The translations under genes and the position numbers were made by a program. 64,000 nt of DNA from Firmicutes bacterium ADurb.Bin193 (lineage in GTDB: Bacteria; Bacillota; Clostridia; Monoglobales; Firm-18): positions 1-64,000 of the forward strand of contig MWCQ01000013.1 in NCBI GenBank assembly GCA_002070105.1. Direction: 5' to 3'. The notes beneath the pieces are model-generated. The model made no database searches. It saw only the letters and a program-made list of their open reading frames with translations, and was not told the origin of the DNA. Shown piece after piece: positions 22,594-31,240 of the stretch (the stretch's first letter is position 1; each line of letters begins with the position of its first letter).

Positions 22594-25194
22594 TTATTCT
22601 CCTACATTTATAACAAACTGTCTTTCAGCATTTGCCGATATTTTTTCTCTACCCAAAAATTCGTTAATCTTATTCTCTAAATCAACATCAATCTGCATTT
22701 CATCAAAAAATAAGCCTTCTTTTTTCTTCATTATTTCATTTTTCAAAGCAGATATTTTTCTCTCAATCATTAACAATTTTAGTCTATCACTCCTGACTGC
22801 TTCGAATTCTTTGTTAAGTTCCTTCATCCGAAGCTCAAAATCATCAAGTGCATGATTCAAATTATTCTTTTTATTAGTCACAGCAAGCTTCATTCTTTCG
22901 ACTTCTTCCTGCTGCAACGGTGTAAGATTTTCTTCCTCTTTTGCGATATGTTCATCAAGGTTTAAAAGCAAGTCCATTTTATGAGGCTTACTGTCTCGCA
23001 ACCAATAAGTTTTTCTGTTGCCTTCCTCTGAATATGAACATACCTTACTGTTCATTATCAGTTCACATTCATTATGCGTAAGAATTTTGTTATCATCAGT
23101 TACGCCTATTAAAACAGGATATTCTTTTATAAGCTTTATACCGGCATAAATTTTTATCAAATAAAGTGCAATAGTACAGTTTATGTCATTTGCTTGCATA
23201 GTCCCAAAATCAGCACATCCCAAGTTAAAAATAATACCCTTTGCCAGCGGTGACAATAGAGATATTTTTTTAAACTCTTTAAGGCTTGTATATGGCTTAT
23301 TACCTGTATTTGTCGGGTAATAAAACAGCATTGGAAGCTTTTCATAATTTGTTGCTGTTACCGTGTGCTTTTCATCATCTATTTTATATCGGCAATCATT
23401 TTGAGTGTTATTATATTCTTCAAAATAGTATTTAACAAGCTCCCAAAGCTCGCCGTTAATTTCTTTCGATTTTTGCTCTACATACTGCGGTGATATTTTA
23501 ATTTTATCAGATATTTCCTTTGTAAAGGTAGTAAACAAAATACTTTCAGCACTTTCAACAAGCTGTCTGTTATCTATTTCATTTTCATTTAATGTTTTCT
23601 GATAATCTTTCTCAACCTGAATTTTAGTCCTAACAGTAAGTTCCTTTAATGCCTTATCAAAATTATCCGTAAAACCGCCAATAACACTATCCGAAACACC
23701 AAAAACTCCGTCAGACAAAATATGTCTTTTGGAAACAAGCTCAAGCTTTCTAACGTCTGCAAAATTTTCTTTGTTAATAAACGAGACCACAATACAATCA
23801 TTTTGTTGATTAATACGGTGAATACGGTCTATTCTCTGTTCCATCTTCAAGGTATTATAAAGCAAGTCATAATTTATAATTAAAGAGGCTTCCTCTAAAT
23901 TATAACCCTTTGCACCGTTGTCGGTTGAAATAAGTATTTCGCCGTCTTCCTTAAACTGTTTTATAACCGTATAATCAGTAGCGCTCTGACCGTTATATAT
24001 CAAGATACGGTATTTATCCTTTAATAGTCCAAGGAGATATTTTTGTGTTTCCACACTTTCTGTAAATATAACAGCCTTACCGTTAGCACCTGTTTTTTTC
24101 AAGATTGGAAACAGCTTGTCTAACACCATAAGTAAAAGCTTTGCTTTTTCGTCCTCTGTAATTGCTTCCGCTGTTTCAAGCATATGGCGAAATTCAGCTA
24201 ATTCTGTATCTGCACCCTCTGTTTCTTCAAGTCTCTTAATAATATTCTTAAAGCTTGCCTTTGCAGCCGCCGTTGAAGATGATAAAAGACCTAAAAGCAT
24301 CAAAGCCAAGTCGTACTGTTCCATTTTAGAAAAAGCTATTTTTTGAGGCTTATTCACATAAGCAAATAGAAGATTATATACTTCCTTTTCTTCTTTTGAA
24401 GCCTCATATTCAAGCGTAATATGCCGCCTTTCGGGAATTTTTGCGTATTGCTTAGCCTGGCTTCTTAAAGTTCTGAAACAATACTTGCTTACCTTTTCGG
24501 CAAGCTCCGGATAATTTTCCGGCTTTCGTAAATACCTTTTCATATATGTATCAGGATCGGGCAATAATTCTTCATCAATAAAATATATAAGTCCGTACAA
24601 GTCCATTATATTTTTCTCTATCGGCGTACCTGTGAGAAGAATTTTGAAAGTGTTTTCAGCAAACTTTTTTAATATTTTTGCTTGTTTTCCTCCTGCCGCT
24701 GCTCTAAATGCATTTTCTTCTTGATATACAGATGAAAGGGCATTTGCCTCCTCAAAAACAATAATGTCCCAATTTATTCTATCTGCTTTCTCTATATTCT
24801 GTGTTAAGTAATCATAGGTTGTCAGTACTATTCCGTCATAATCAAAACCACCATCATTCATTGCAATGCAAAACGGCAAACTGTATTTTTCTTCTATCAT
24901 TTCCGCCCATTGCATAAGCAAATCAGGGTTTGGTATTGCAATCAGTAATTTTGTTTTTCCTTCATACCAGCCTTGCGACAAAATAAGCATTGCCTCATGA
25001 GATTTACCCATTCCTGCTTCATCGCAAAGAATGACTCCTTTTTGATACGGATTACGCATAGCAAACAATGCAGCCGCAACCTGATATGGATAAACATTTA
25101 TATTTCCTTCCGAAAAAACAGGCAACAGCCTATCCTCATTGTGCAAACTATTCAATTTTAGTGCAGTATAATATGCGTGAAACGGTGTTTGCAT
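22594..25194 (-). CDS. SNF2-type helicase/ATPase of the defence operon
   Basis: An 866-aa SF2 ATPase from the ATG at 25194 (MQTPFHAYY), preceded by GAGGA; the longer upstream reading overlaps the repressor gene. Motif I is ILCDEAGMGKS (55-65), motif II IIVFEEANAL (144-153), motif III ILLTGTPIEKN (185-195), and the second lobe has VIFTESVETQKYL, ISTDNGAKGYNLEEA and QRIDRIHRINQ. Motif II reads FEEA instead of DEAH. The C-terminus has a long charged coiled coil (about 720-830). SNF2 helicases next to Mod and Res genes occur in a type III-like restriction arrangement in gut Firmicutes, as I recall it. It starts four bases after the repressor stop and three before DUF4238. Confidence 0.92.
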   Translation of the reverse strand: MQTPFHAYYTALKLNSLHNEDRLLPVFSEGNINVYPYQVAAALFAMRNPYQKGVILCDEAGMGKSHEAMLILSQGWYEGKTKLLIAIPNPDLLMQWAEMIEEKYSLPFCIAMNDGGFDYDGIVLTTYDYLTQNIEKADRINWDIIVFEEANALSSVYQEENAFRAAAGGKQAKILKKFAENTFKILLTGTPIEKNIMDLYGLIYFIDEELLPDPDTYMKRYLRKPENYPELAEKVSKYCFRTLRSQAKQYAKIPERRHITLEYEASKEEKEVYNLLFAYVNKPQKIAFSKMEQYDLALMLLGLLSSSTAAAKASFKNIIKRLEETEGADTELAEFRHMLETAEAITEDEKAKLLLMVLDKLFPILKKTGANGKAVIFTESVETQKYLLGLLKDKYRILIYNGQSATDYTVIKQFKEDGEILISTDNGAKGYNLEEASLIINYDLLYNTLKMEQRIDRIHRINQQNDCIVVSFINKENFADVRKLELVSKRHILSDGVFGVSDSVIGGFTDNFDKALKELTVRTKIQVEKDYQKTLNENEIDNRQLVESAESILFTTFTKEISDKIKISPQYVEQKSKEINGELWELVKYYFEEYNNTQNDCRYKIDDEKHTVTATNYEKLPMLFYYPTNTGNKPYTSLKEFKKISLLSPLAKGIIFNLGCADFGTMQANDINCTIALYLIKIYAGIKLIKEYPVLIGVTDDNKILTHNECELIMNSKVCSYSEEGNRKTYWLRDSKPHKMDLLLNLDEHIAKEEENLTPLQQEEVERMKLAVTNKKNNLNHALDDFELRMKELNKEFEAVRSDRLKLLMIERKISALKNEIMKKKEGLFFDEMQIDVDLENKINEFLGREKISANAERQFVINVGE

Positions 25195-25198
25195 ATAT

Positions 25199-25402
25199 TT
25201 ATCCTCTACTAATCTCCATAACATCACCAATATCGCATTTAAGTACATTACAAATCTTTATAAGCACTGAAAGAGCTACAATTTCATTATTATTAAGTTT
25301 TGTAAGTGTTGCAGAAGAAAAGCCTGCTGTCTTTCTTAAATCAGCTTTTGACATATCTTTTTGTGCAAGTAAAATCCATAGTTTTTTATAACTGACGGGC
25401 AT
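25199..25402 (-). CDS. Small XRE-family repressor heading the defence operon
   Basis: A 67-aa Cro/CI-type DNA-binding protein from the ATG at 25402 (MPVSYKKLW), chosen because TGGAGG stands seven to eight bases upstream; a longer reading extends through the promoter. The helix-turn-helix is SKADLRKTAGFSSATLTKL, followed by NNNEIVALSVLIKICNVLKC, the usual pattern of small XRE proteins such as YozG. It is the first gene after a strong promoter whose -10 box lies in a palindrome, so autorepression of the whole helicase-pAgo-SIR2-Mod-PIN-Res operon is likely. Its stop lies four bases before the helicase start. Confidence 0.88.
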   Translation of the reverse strand: MPVSYKKLWILLAQKDMSKADLRKTAGFSSATLTKLNNNEIVALSVLIKICNVLKCDIGDVMEISRG

Positions 25403-25433
25403 ATCTTTGTCCTCCATAAAAAAGTGTACAAAT

Positions 25434-25472
25434 ATACTAATATAGTATAGCACACAGCCCCAACAATTTCAA
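25434..25472 (-). promoter_or_regulatory. Promoter with palindromic operator of the defence operon
   Basis: On the minus strand TTGAAA (25467-25472) and TATACT (25444-25449) are separated by exactly 17 bases, a near-consensus vegetative promoter. The -10 box lies inside the palindrome ATACTA-ATA-TAGTAT (25434-25448), well placed as an operator for the XRE protein encoded 32 bases downstream. Confidence 0.8.
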
Positions 25473-25599
25473 GTTTTCTGACGAATTTTGCAAAATTTCT
25501 CCGAAATACACAACTTGACGATTTTCTTTTTGACATAACATAATTGATTTGAAAATCAGAAGATAAAAACGGAGCTTTTGGCCGTGTCATAGCTTTACA

Positions 25600-26125
25600 A
25601 TCGAGTAGGAGGCTACCCATTAATTGAATATCCGACCTCTCACACCGTGCGTACCGTTCGGTACACAGCGGTTCAATGGTTTAAGTGCAATACCTCATAT
25701 CTTTTGGATATATCATCATATCCGGTTAATGTGAGATATTCATTTGTTAATGTCCGTGTTAGTATAGGACTATGAGATATCCTCCAATAGCCCAGCCGTG
25801 AGTTTGCCCACTCCCAAGCCCTGTTTTTGTCTATCCCAATCTGTTTCAGGTTCCTGAAACGTGCTGATACTTTCTTACACTGTTTCAAGAATATGCCTAT
25901 TCTCCGCCTTATACATTCGTTGAGTTGCTTTATACGGCTTCCCATATCGGTTACCGCATAATATCCAAGCCATCCCGTTGTATACACCTTTAATTTATGA
26001 AGTATATATTATATTGGTCGTGCTTGCTTTCTGCTTGTCAATTCGCGGATTTTATCCTTAAATTTCTTTAATATATTTTCTTTTTCCAGTGACTGTATTT
26101 TTATAGTGATAAAGTTATAGGAGGT
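25600..26125 (-). mobile_element. 3' remnant of a group II intron
   Basis: On the minus strand the end of a maturase gene (25673-26125) is followed by the group II 3' RNA: the GAACCGCTGTGTACC, GGTACGCACGGTGTGAGAGG stretch just after the stop and a terminal CCTCCTACTCGAT ending near 25600, which match domain V/VI ends that I know from Clostridial introns. The 5' part of the intron and most of the reverse transcriptase are absent. The remnant sits between the defence operon and the conjugation genes. The bases from 25473 to 25599 hold only the upstream promoter area of the defence operon. Confidence 0.8.
25673..26125 (-). pseudogene. ltrA: C-terminal fragment of a group II intron reverse transcriptase/maturase
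   Basis: One reading frame carries FKDKIRELTSRKQARPI, a TAA stop, and then YILHKLKVYTTGWLGYYAV, IKQLNECIRRRIGIFLKQ, and NSRLGYWRISHSPILTRTL to a natural stop at 25673. This is the end of the thumb and the maturase domain X plus the D/En-less C-terminus of LtrA-type proteins. The palm and fingers with the YADD motif are missing, and the TAA interrupts what remains, so no active protein is expected. Confidence 0.82.
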
Positions 26126-26140
26126 TCATGGTGAACCTCC
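26120..26140. repeat. Perfect 9-base inverted repeat at the intron-remnant edge
   Basis: GGAGGTTCA and TGAACCTCC are separated by TGG. It lies 50 bases after the stop of the HTH protein and at the upstream edge of the intron remnant. Neither side has a U-run, so it is not an ordinary terminator; a protein-binding site or a breakpoint scar are possible. Confidence 0.5.
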
Positions 26141-26190
26141 CTGTGGTTCACGAAAAGGACAGACGGGTTGCGTATTCACAAATCATATTT

Positions 26191-26466
26191 TTATTTTTCT
26201 GCATGAAGCAAATACAGATTTGAGGACTGCCCCCCGTTTGGTCTTAGTCTTGTATCCTTTATTATAAACCCATTTCTTTCAAGATCACCGAGTGCGCGCT
26301 TGACGGTTGACCGTGAAAGCTTGGTTTCTTTACATATTGTCTTTATGGAAGGGAAGCAGGACAGCTCCTTGTTGGTTCGCTGAAACAAATACAGATAAAC
26401 GCTTACCGCTCTTGAAGGCAGATCTGCAGAATATACGCTATTTAGGTTGTTGCTCTTTACGTTCAC
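26191..26466 (-). CDS. Winged helix-turn-helix protein, replication-initiator-like
   Basis: A 91-aa DNA-binding protein. The pattern RAVSVYLYLFQRTNKELSCF, PSIKTICKETKLSRSTVKR, ALGDLERNGFIIKDTRLRPN is the HTH_36-type winged helix found in plasmid and ICE initiator or regulator proteins, with the wing carrying the final basic residues. It overlaps the end of the VirD4 gene by 29 bases, so it is translated with the transfer operon and is its last gene. A role in plasmid-like replication of the excised element or in controlling transfer is inferred. Confidence 0.8.
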   Translation of the reverse strand: MNVKSNNLNSVYSADLPSRAVSVYLYLFQRTNKELSCFPSIKTICKETKLSRSTVKRALGDLERNGFIIKDTRLRPNGGQSSNLYLLHAEK

Positions 26467-28228
26467 GCTTTCGCACCTCCCTCATGTTATTGGCGACCAT
26501 GTTCTGTATCTGCGCAATATTTCCATTGCCGGAATGCGGCTGTCCCGATGCTTTTTCTGACTCGTTCACAAAAAGCTTGCTCAGAATATCTTCTTTGCCT
26601 GCATAATACACCTTTCGCACTGCTTTCTTCGGAACAGAATATGCATCACCGAATTTTATTCCCCAATTAAAAAACAACAGCAGCTTTGTTTTCATGGGAT
26701 TGCATCCTGTTTTTGCAACGATGAAATTAAACTTTGGCATTGTTTTAAGCTCATCGGCTGTCATAAGAGGTCTTGACATCATCTGCAGGCTTTGTGAACC
26801 ATCCTTTGGTGAGCGTGTAACGCTGCCGGACAGTATTGTCTGATCACCCAAGTTTTTTGACATAACCGTTGCGGTTTCCGAGTTGGGAGCAAAGCCACCG
26901 AACAGCGTGCATTGGCAGTTGTCTATTATGATAGCCGCACCTTCTTTGCCATAATTTTTTTCAAGTTGCTGCAGTGACTGAATGATAGCGACAATAGAAA
27001 TCCTACGAGAACGAGAAGCAGAGAACATCATTTCAGCTGATTCTATTTTGGGTATCGTACCAATCTCGTCAAGAAAAAACATTACTCTGTTTTTAAGCTT
27101 ACCGCCGTTTTCATCGGCTACCGAAAGTATTTCACGATACAACTGCTGAACAATTAAGCTGATGAGGAAGTATTTGGTCGAATCTTCCTCCGGCATTATA
27201 AGAAAGAGTGCTGATTTTGTATTACAAAACTTTTCGGCATCAAGTGCAGTATCGAAACATAACAGCTGTTCAAGCTCCGTATCAAGAAAAGCATTGAGCC
27301 TTGAGAGTGCTGTTGAGAGAACACTTGCCATTGCCTGTTCGGAGGTGTTGAGCGCCGCTCCTGCAAACCATTTCGCTTTATGTGTTGACGGAAGATGCTC
27401 CATCAGCTCCTGAAACTGATTCTTGCCCTTTGTCTTTGACGGTGCGAGCAAGTCCTGTATCAGTTTGAACACGCTTATTATATGTCTTTGCTCAGATTCA
27501 CAATATTCAGATACAAGAAGTATTACCGCCGTCAGCAAGCCCTCTGCTGCGTCATAGAAAAAAGCATTTTGACCGTAGCTTGACGCATCTCCGCCTCCTG
27601 AATATACAATCGTTTTTGCCGTTATCTTTGCAAAGCGTTCAGCCTTTGCTTTGTCTTCAATCTCTTTTGTTTCCTGATAGATATCCATGTACTTGTTTAC
27701 CAGATACAGCATATTAAAACAATCGCTTTGAGTCGGATTTCTCAAATCAATGACCGCAACATTATATCCGTACTCCTTGCATATGTTTCCGTAGGAACGG
27801 GCGAGGTCGCCTTTGGTGTCGGTTGTCAGGAAGCTCATCCCGGACGCACAGGCATATTCAAGATTCGGGTATAAAAAACAAGCGGTTTTGCCGACACCGG
27901 CCGCACCAATCATAAGAGTATGTACATCTCCGCTGTCAACAACAGCAGATACATTTCCTTTGCCGCCACGCATTCCTACAACCGTTCCCTGCGGTAAGCT
28001 TTCATCGCCCTTGCTTTTTCGCCATGCTTCGGGATGATACGGAACGATTTTATATATTTCCTTTATCTCTTTATCGGAAGCGAATCGTGCATTGCCGTGC
28101 TGACCGTTCCCGACACGCTTGCTTTTAATATTATTCAGATTATAGTTGTGGGATATAACACTCAACGTTGCAAGTACCGCAAACATCCCGAGACAAACTA
28201 TAACCAAAATCACAATTGAACTGTTCAC
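26438..28228 (-). CDS. virD4: VirD4/TraG-type conjugative coupling ATPase
   Basis: A 596-aa type IV coupling protein that docks the relaxase-DNA complex to the secretion channel at the membrane. One N-terminal membrane helix (IVILVIVCLGMFAVLATL) is followed by the Walker A motif MIGAAGVGKTACFLYPN (106-122), TTDTKGDLARSYG, and the Walker B region VMFFLDEIGTIPKIES. The all-alpha domain and C-terminal NTPase core are intact. TraG/VirD4 proteins of Gram-positive elements have this length. The gene overlaps the primase-like gene by four bases upstream and the HTH gene downstream. Confidence 0.95.
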   Translation of the reverse strand: MNSSIVILVIVCLGMFAVLATLSVISHNYNLNNIKSKRVGNGQHGNARFASDKEIKEIYKIVPYHPEAWRKSKGDESLPQGTVVGMRGGKGNVSAVVDSGDVHTLMIGAAGVGKTACFLYPNLEYACASGMSFLTTDTKGDLARSYGNICKEYGYNVAVIDLRNPTQSDCFNMLYLVNKYMDIYQETKEIEDKAKAERFAKITAKTIVYSGGGDASSYGQNAFFYDAAEGLLTAVILLVSEYCESEQRHIISVFKLIQDLLAPSKTKGKNQFQELMEHLPSTHKAKWFAGAALNTSEQAMASVLSTALSRLNAFLDTELEQLLCFDTALDAEKFCNTKSALFLIMPEEDSTKYFLISLIVQQLYREILSVADENGGKLKNRVMFFLDEIGTIPKIESAEMMFSASRSRRISIVAIIQSLQQLEKNYGKEGAAIIIDNCQCTLFGGFAPNSETATVMSKNLGDQTILSGSVTRSPKDGSQSLQMMSRPLMTADELKTMPKFNFIVAKTGCNPMKTKLLLFFNWGIKFGDAYSVPKKAVRKVYYAGKEDILSKLFVNESEKASGQPHSGNGNIAQIQNMVANNMREVRKRERKEQQPK

Positions 28229-29115
28229 ATTGTCATCTCCATTCTATGTCCATCGTCTAATAAATCTTCATTCCAATCCTTATTTGTCGGCAGAATAATA
28301 TTCCAGTCTGTATTTCTTTCGTCAAGCTCACCGCCTATTCTGCACATTGTTTTTGCTCCTGTTTCATCATTGTCGAGGCACAGATGCACACTTTTAATAT
28401 GCGGATTGTTTTCCAGCACGTTTTGAAGCGGATCTGATGAAACACCGCCGAGTGCAACGTATGAGCTTTCCTGCCAGTTATCTTTATTCATACAAATGTA
28501 CGACAGCAAATCTATTACCGCTTCAAAAACAAAAAGGTTATTTCCCGATCCGATATGACGGAAAAAATATTTTTTCTCGCTGCCCTCCACATCAAGAAAA
28601 AAAGATTTTTCGGAGGCAGTATTTCTCAGGTGTGCTTGTTTGATTTCTCCGTTTTCATCATAGCCAACGAAAGCGACATTATGATATTTTGCCGTTTCAA
28701 ATATTTTTCTCTCCGATACAAAAAAATCAACCACATCCGCATCTATTCCTCGTGTCTGCGTAAGATATGCAAATGTTCTGTGCATGTTGCTTGCCCAATC
28801 AGGCACAACAAATTCGGGTTTTTGTTTTACAGAATTGCTTTGCGGAACGAAGCTCAATCCTTTTTCACCGCTGAGCAGTGCATCCATTGCTTCATTAAAA
28901 TCCATATTATAAAATTCACGCATAAAACTTATAGCATTTCCGCCTGTTTCCTTACTGAAACGATACCACTCATTGCCTCTGATATATGTACTATCGTGCC
29001 GCATCCACTGATACTGACTGCCAACCTTTTTCAGTTTCTCGCCTTGCCGCATAAGCATTTGAACAATATCTGTGCGAGCCGCAATATTAACCTGTTCTTC
29101 AGTATATTTTTTCAC
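28225..29115 (-). CDS. DUF3991/toprim primase-like protein
   Basis: A 296-aa protein. The N-terminal part (residues about 5-90) resembles a DUF3991 and zinc-less CHC2-like primase region (RQGEKLKKVGSQYQWMRHD, SFMREFYNMDFNEAMDALL), followed by a toprim domain with FVFEAVIDLLSYI, YVALGGVSSDPLQNVL and VHLCLDNDETGAKT (DxD-type metal site). Such proteins synthesise or process primers during transfer and are common beside relaxases in Clostridial elements. The overlap with virD4 and the small gap to the relaxase place it in the mobilisation operon. Primase activity is inferred. Confidence 0.82.
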   Translation of the reverse strand: MKKYTEEQVNIAARTDIVQMLMRQGEKLKKVGSQYQWMRHDSTYIRGNEWYRFSKETGGNAISFMREFYNMDFNEAMDALLSGEKGLSFVPQSNSVKQKPEFVVPDWASNMHRTFAYLTQTRGIDADVVDFFVSERKIFETAKYHNVAFVGYDENGEIKQAHLRNTASEKSFFLDVEGSEKKYFFRHIGSGNNLFVFEAVIDLLSYICMNKDNWQESSYVALGGVSSDPLQNVLENNPHIKSVHLCLDNDETGAKTMCRIGGELDERNTDWNIILPTNKDWNEDLLDDGHRMEMTM

Positions 29116-29132
29116 ATAGTTTCACCGTCCTT

Positions 29133-30542
29133 TTAGAATTTCAAGCCCTGTTCGGCTTTCTTTTCTGCAATCTTTTTCATGGTCTTACTGTCAACCTCAC
29201 TCGAGAAGTGTTTCATATAATTATCATCACAGCTGTCGCCGAGCATCCTTGCGAGTCTGACAAACAAATGAAAGACAGCCATTGCAGGGAACGAAGTGTG
29301 AGCCGTCCTCTGTTGTTTTGGTTCAGCAGACGGCTTTTTCGTTTTTTCAGAAGCAGTTTCATTTTCAGTATCAGCTTCGCTTGCATCTGAAAATAAATCG
29401 GATTCAGTTTCAGGTTCGTCATAAACCTGATCGGGAGCTTCTGAGATATTCAGGGCTTCTGTTATAACAGTGTTCCTGATTTTTTTAAATTCTTTGTTCT
29501 CCCACAGCGGAGGATGCTCTATAAAATCACTTTTGTATGTAGCAATTATTTTATTTTGAATATCACACCACTCATGATACAGCTCCGCAATAAGTTCATC
29601 GTCCGCAAGGTCTTTTACAATATCATCAACCATAATTTTAATGTTTTTAGGAAGATAGCCATACTGTTTTTTACCTTTTACTGTTTTCAGTACATCTGAA
29701 AGCGAAATCAGGTTTTGACAAATCTCATTTGTACTGTAATCTCTGTTATTTATATTATCAACGAGTTCTTTTATCTTTTCTCTCGACTCATCCGAAACTT
29801 TATCACGTCTGATTGTCTTTTCAGAATAAAGCTGTTGCAAGTCCTGCATAAAAATTTCATTTGCAAGCGAGGATTTAATATCAACTATGCCTTTTTTTGT
29901 GAGGTAACCTTGTTTTGGATTCACAGAATAAATCACCATATGGCAGTGGGGATGGTATCCTTCATCGTGGTATGCTGCATACCATCTTAAATCCTTCAGC
30001 GGAATTCCGAGGGCTTTTGAAAATTCTATTTGCTTTGCCCGAAGTAAGTTTTTCCAGCTCTCAGCGTTATCATAACCGAGCCGTTCTGCATCCTCACGAC
30101 GTAGTGAAATAATAGGAGTCCAGAAGTTACCGCTTAAATTTTTAATTTCATTTTTTACTTTTTCAAGCTCAACATTATCTGCCGCACCGAACAGCCCATG
30201 CTCGCAAACCTTTTCCGCACGGGGACGGGTTGCGATGTAGCTTATATATTTTTCACGATTCTGAAACGAATCAGGGTTTTGTTCAGTTGCGGCGGCAATA
30301 AATTTTGAAGCATTTTCAATTGTTGGATTTTTTATATAGTCCTCGTACTCAAACAATTCTTTTGCATTGGGAAGCTTTATAATATACTCGTCAATAAATT
30401 TCAATTGTTTTTCAGTGGGAGGAGCAATCTTTAAATCCATATTGACACTTTTGTCCACGCCATCACGAGTTGCGATATATGCCGCATAGTTTGCTGCTGA
30501 TTTATTTTTTATGTACGGAATTTTTACAATAATTTTTGCCAT
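29133..30542 (-). CDS. MobP-type relaxase
   Basis: A 469-aa relaxase that nicks the transfer origin and pilots the DNA strand. The three-histidine metal motif is seen in AAYHDEGYHPHCHMVIYS (H192, H197, H199, H201), and tyrosines suitable as nucleophiles are near the N-terminus (Y19, Y22 in AANYAAYIATRDGVD). The N-terminus KIIVKIPYIKNKSAANYA is typical of the MobP3-like group of Firmicute elements. The C-terminal 150 residues are acidic and low-complexity. The RHH protein gene directly upstream is likely the relaxosome accessory factor. The origin of transfer should be close, but I could not fix it by eye. Confidence 0.9.
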   Translation of the reverse strand: MAKIIVKIPYIKNKSAANYAAYIATRDGVDKSVNMDLKIAPPTEKQLKFIDEYIIKLPNAKELFEYEDYIKNPTIENASKFIAAATEQNPDSFQNREKYISYIATRPRAEKVCEHGLFGAADNVELEKVKNEIKNLSGNFWTPIISLRREDAERLGYDNAESWKNLLRAKQIEFSKALGIPLKDLRWYAAYHDEGYHPHCHMVIYSVNPKQGYLTKKGIVDIKSSLANEIFMQDLQQLYSEKTIRRDKVSDESREKIKELVDNINNRDYSTNEICQNLISLSDVLKTVKGKKQYGYLPKNIKIMVDDIVKDLADDELIAELYHEWCDIQNKIIATYKSDFIEHPPLWENKEFKKIRNTVITEALNISEAPDQVYDEPETESDLFSDASEADTENETASEKTKKPSAEPKQQRTAHTSFPAMAVFHLFVRLARMLGDSCDDNYMKHFSSEVDSKTMKKIAEKKAEQGLKF

Positions 30543-30544
30543 AG

Positions 30545-30937
30545 CTATTCAACTTTCTTTTCACTTTTCATCGGATACATAAGCGATCCGTTTATTTTTT
30601 TAACCTCCTGCACACACTCTGTATGAATACTATCCATCTGTTCATCGGTCAGTTTAAATCCTTCAGCGAGAAATTTAAATATTTTAGCCATCTCAACCGC
30701 CTGTTTGAACATCATGCGTGAGGTTCTGTCCTCATAGCCTTTCATGATTCCGTCTATGCTTGAAATAATAACACTGCTTAAATAATCTTCATTGTTTTTT
30801 GAATGCAGATAGCCGTTGTAGAACTCAACCGCCTGCTCGACATATCTGCTCTTGCTCTTACAGTTAATTGTTTTCATATTTATTTCAACATCTTTCATTA
30901 CGCTCGGCTGAATAAAAGCTGTTATCTGTTGCTTCAT
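30545..30937 (-). CDS. Relaxosome accessory protein, ribbon-helix-helix-like
   Basis: A 130-aa protein. The opening QITAFIQPSVMKDVEINMKT, then SKSRYVEQAVEFYNGYL, has the beta strand followed by two helices of MetJ/Arc-type ribbon-helix-helix proteins. The helical C-terminal half probably forms oligomer contacts. Such proteins bind the transfer origin and help the relaxase. GGAGG stands eight bases before ATG. It ends two bases before the relaxase start, so the two genes are coupled. Confidence 0.7.
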   Translation of the reverse strand: MKQQITAFIQPSVMKDVEINMKTINCKSKSRYVEQAVEFYNGYLHSKNNEDYLSSVIISSIDGIMKGYEDRTSRMMFKQAVEMAKIFKFLAEGFKLTDEQMDSIHTECVQEVKKINGSLMYPMKSEKKVE

Positions 30938-30955
30938 GCAAACACCTCCAAAATC

Positions 30956-31240
30956 TCATCCACTTTGTTTTTTTATGTGCCAAGCAGTGCGAAACAGCCC
31001 TGAAATCCGAATTTTTAATATGCATTTCAATGTGCTTTTCCAAAACCACCTTGTTTTTGCAACCTCCGCACGGCACTGCCGGGCGGTGTTTTCCTGCGAA
31101 AAGGTGGGAAACCACCTTTCGCTTTTATCCTGCTTGAAAATAATTCGTGCTAATTCGCCCAACACAAAAAGACGATACAATTTACCATTTTGCATCGCCT
31201 TTTCATAATGCTTTACCGTATATTTGCCAAACTCAATCAC
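30956..31240 (-). CDS. Small basic hypothetical protein, coupled to a DUF6103-like gene
   Basis: A 94-aa frame starting with GTG at 31240 inside GCGTGA, thus overlapping the stop of the DUF6103-like gene by four bases. The first half (EFGKYTVKHYEKAMQNGKLY, RLFVLGELARIIF) is protein-like; the second half is Arg/Lys/Trp-rich and may be read-through, since another frame competes here. It precedes the relaxosome gene. I do not recognise it. The transfer origin could lie in this area, which has several short GC-rich inverted segments around 31060-31110. Confidence 0.4.
   Translation of the reverse strand: MIEFGKYTVKHYEKAMQNGKLYRLFVLGELARIIFKQDKSERWFPTFSQENTARQCRAEVAKTRWFWKSTLKCILKIRISGLFRTAWHIKKQSG

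Noticed and set aside
30885-31115. Competing 76-codon minus-strand frame with Cys-rich start
   Set aside because: Overlaps the start of the relaxosome gene and lacks a ribosome site; the GTGA-coupled frame at 30956-31240 is slightly better, though both are weak.
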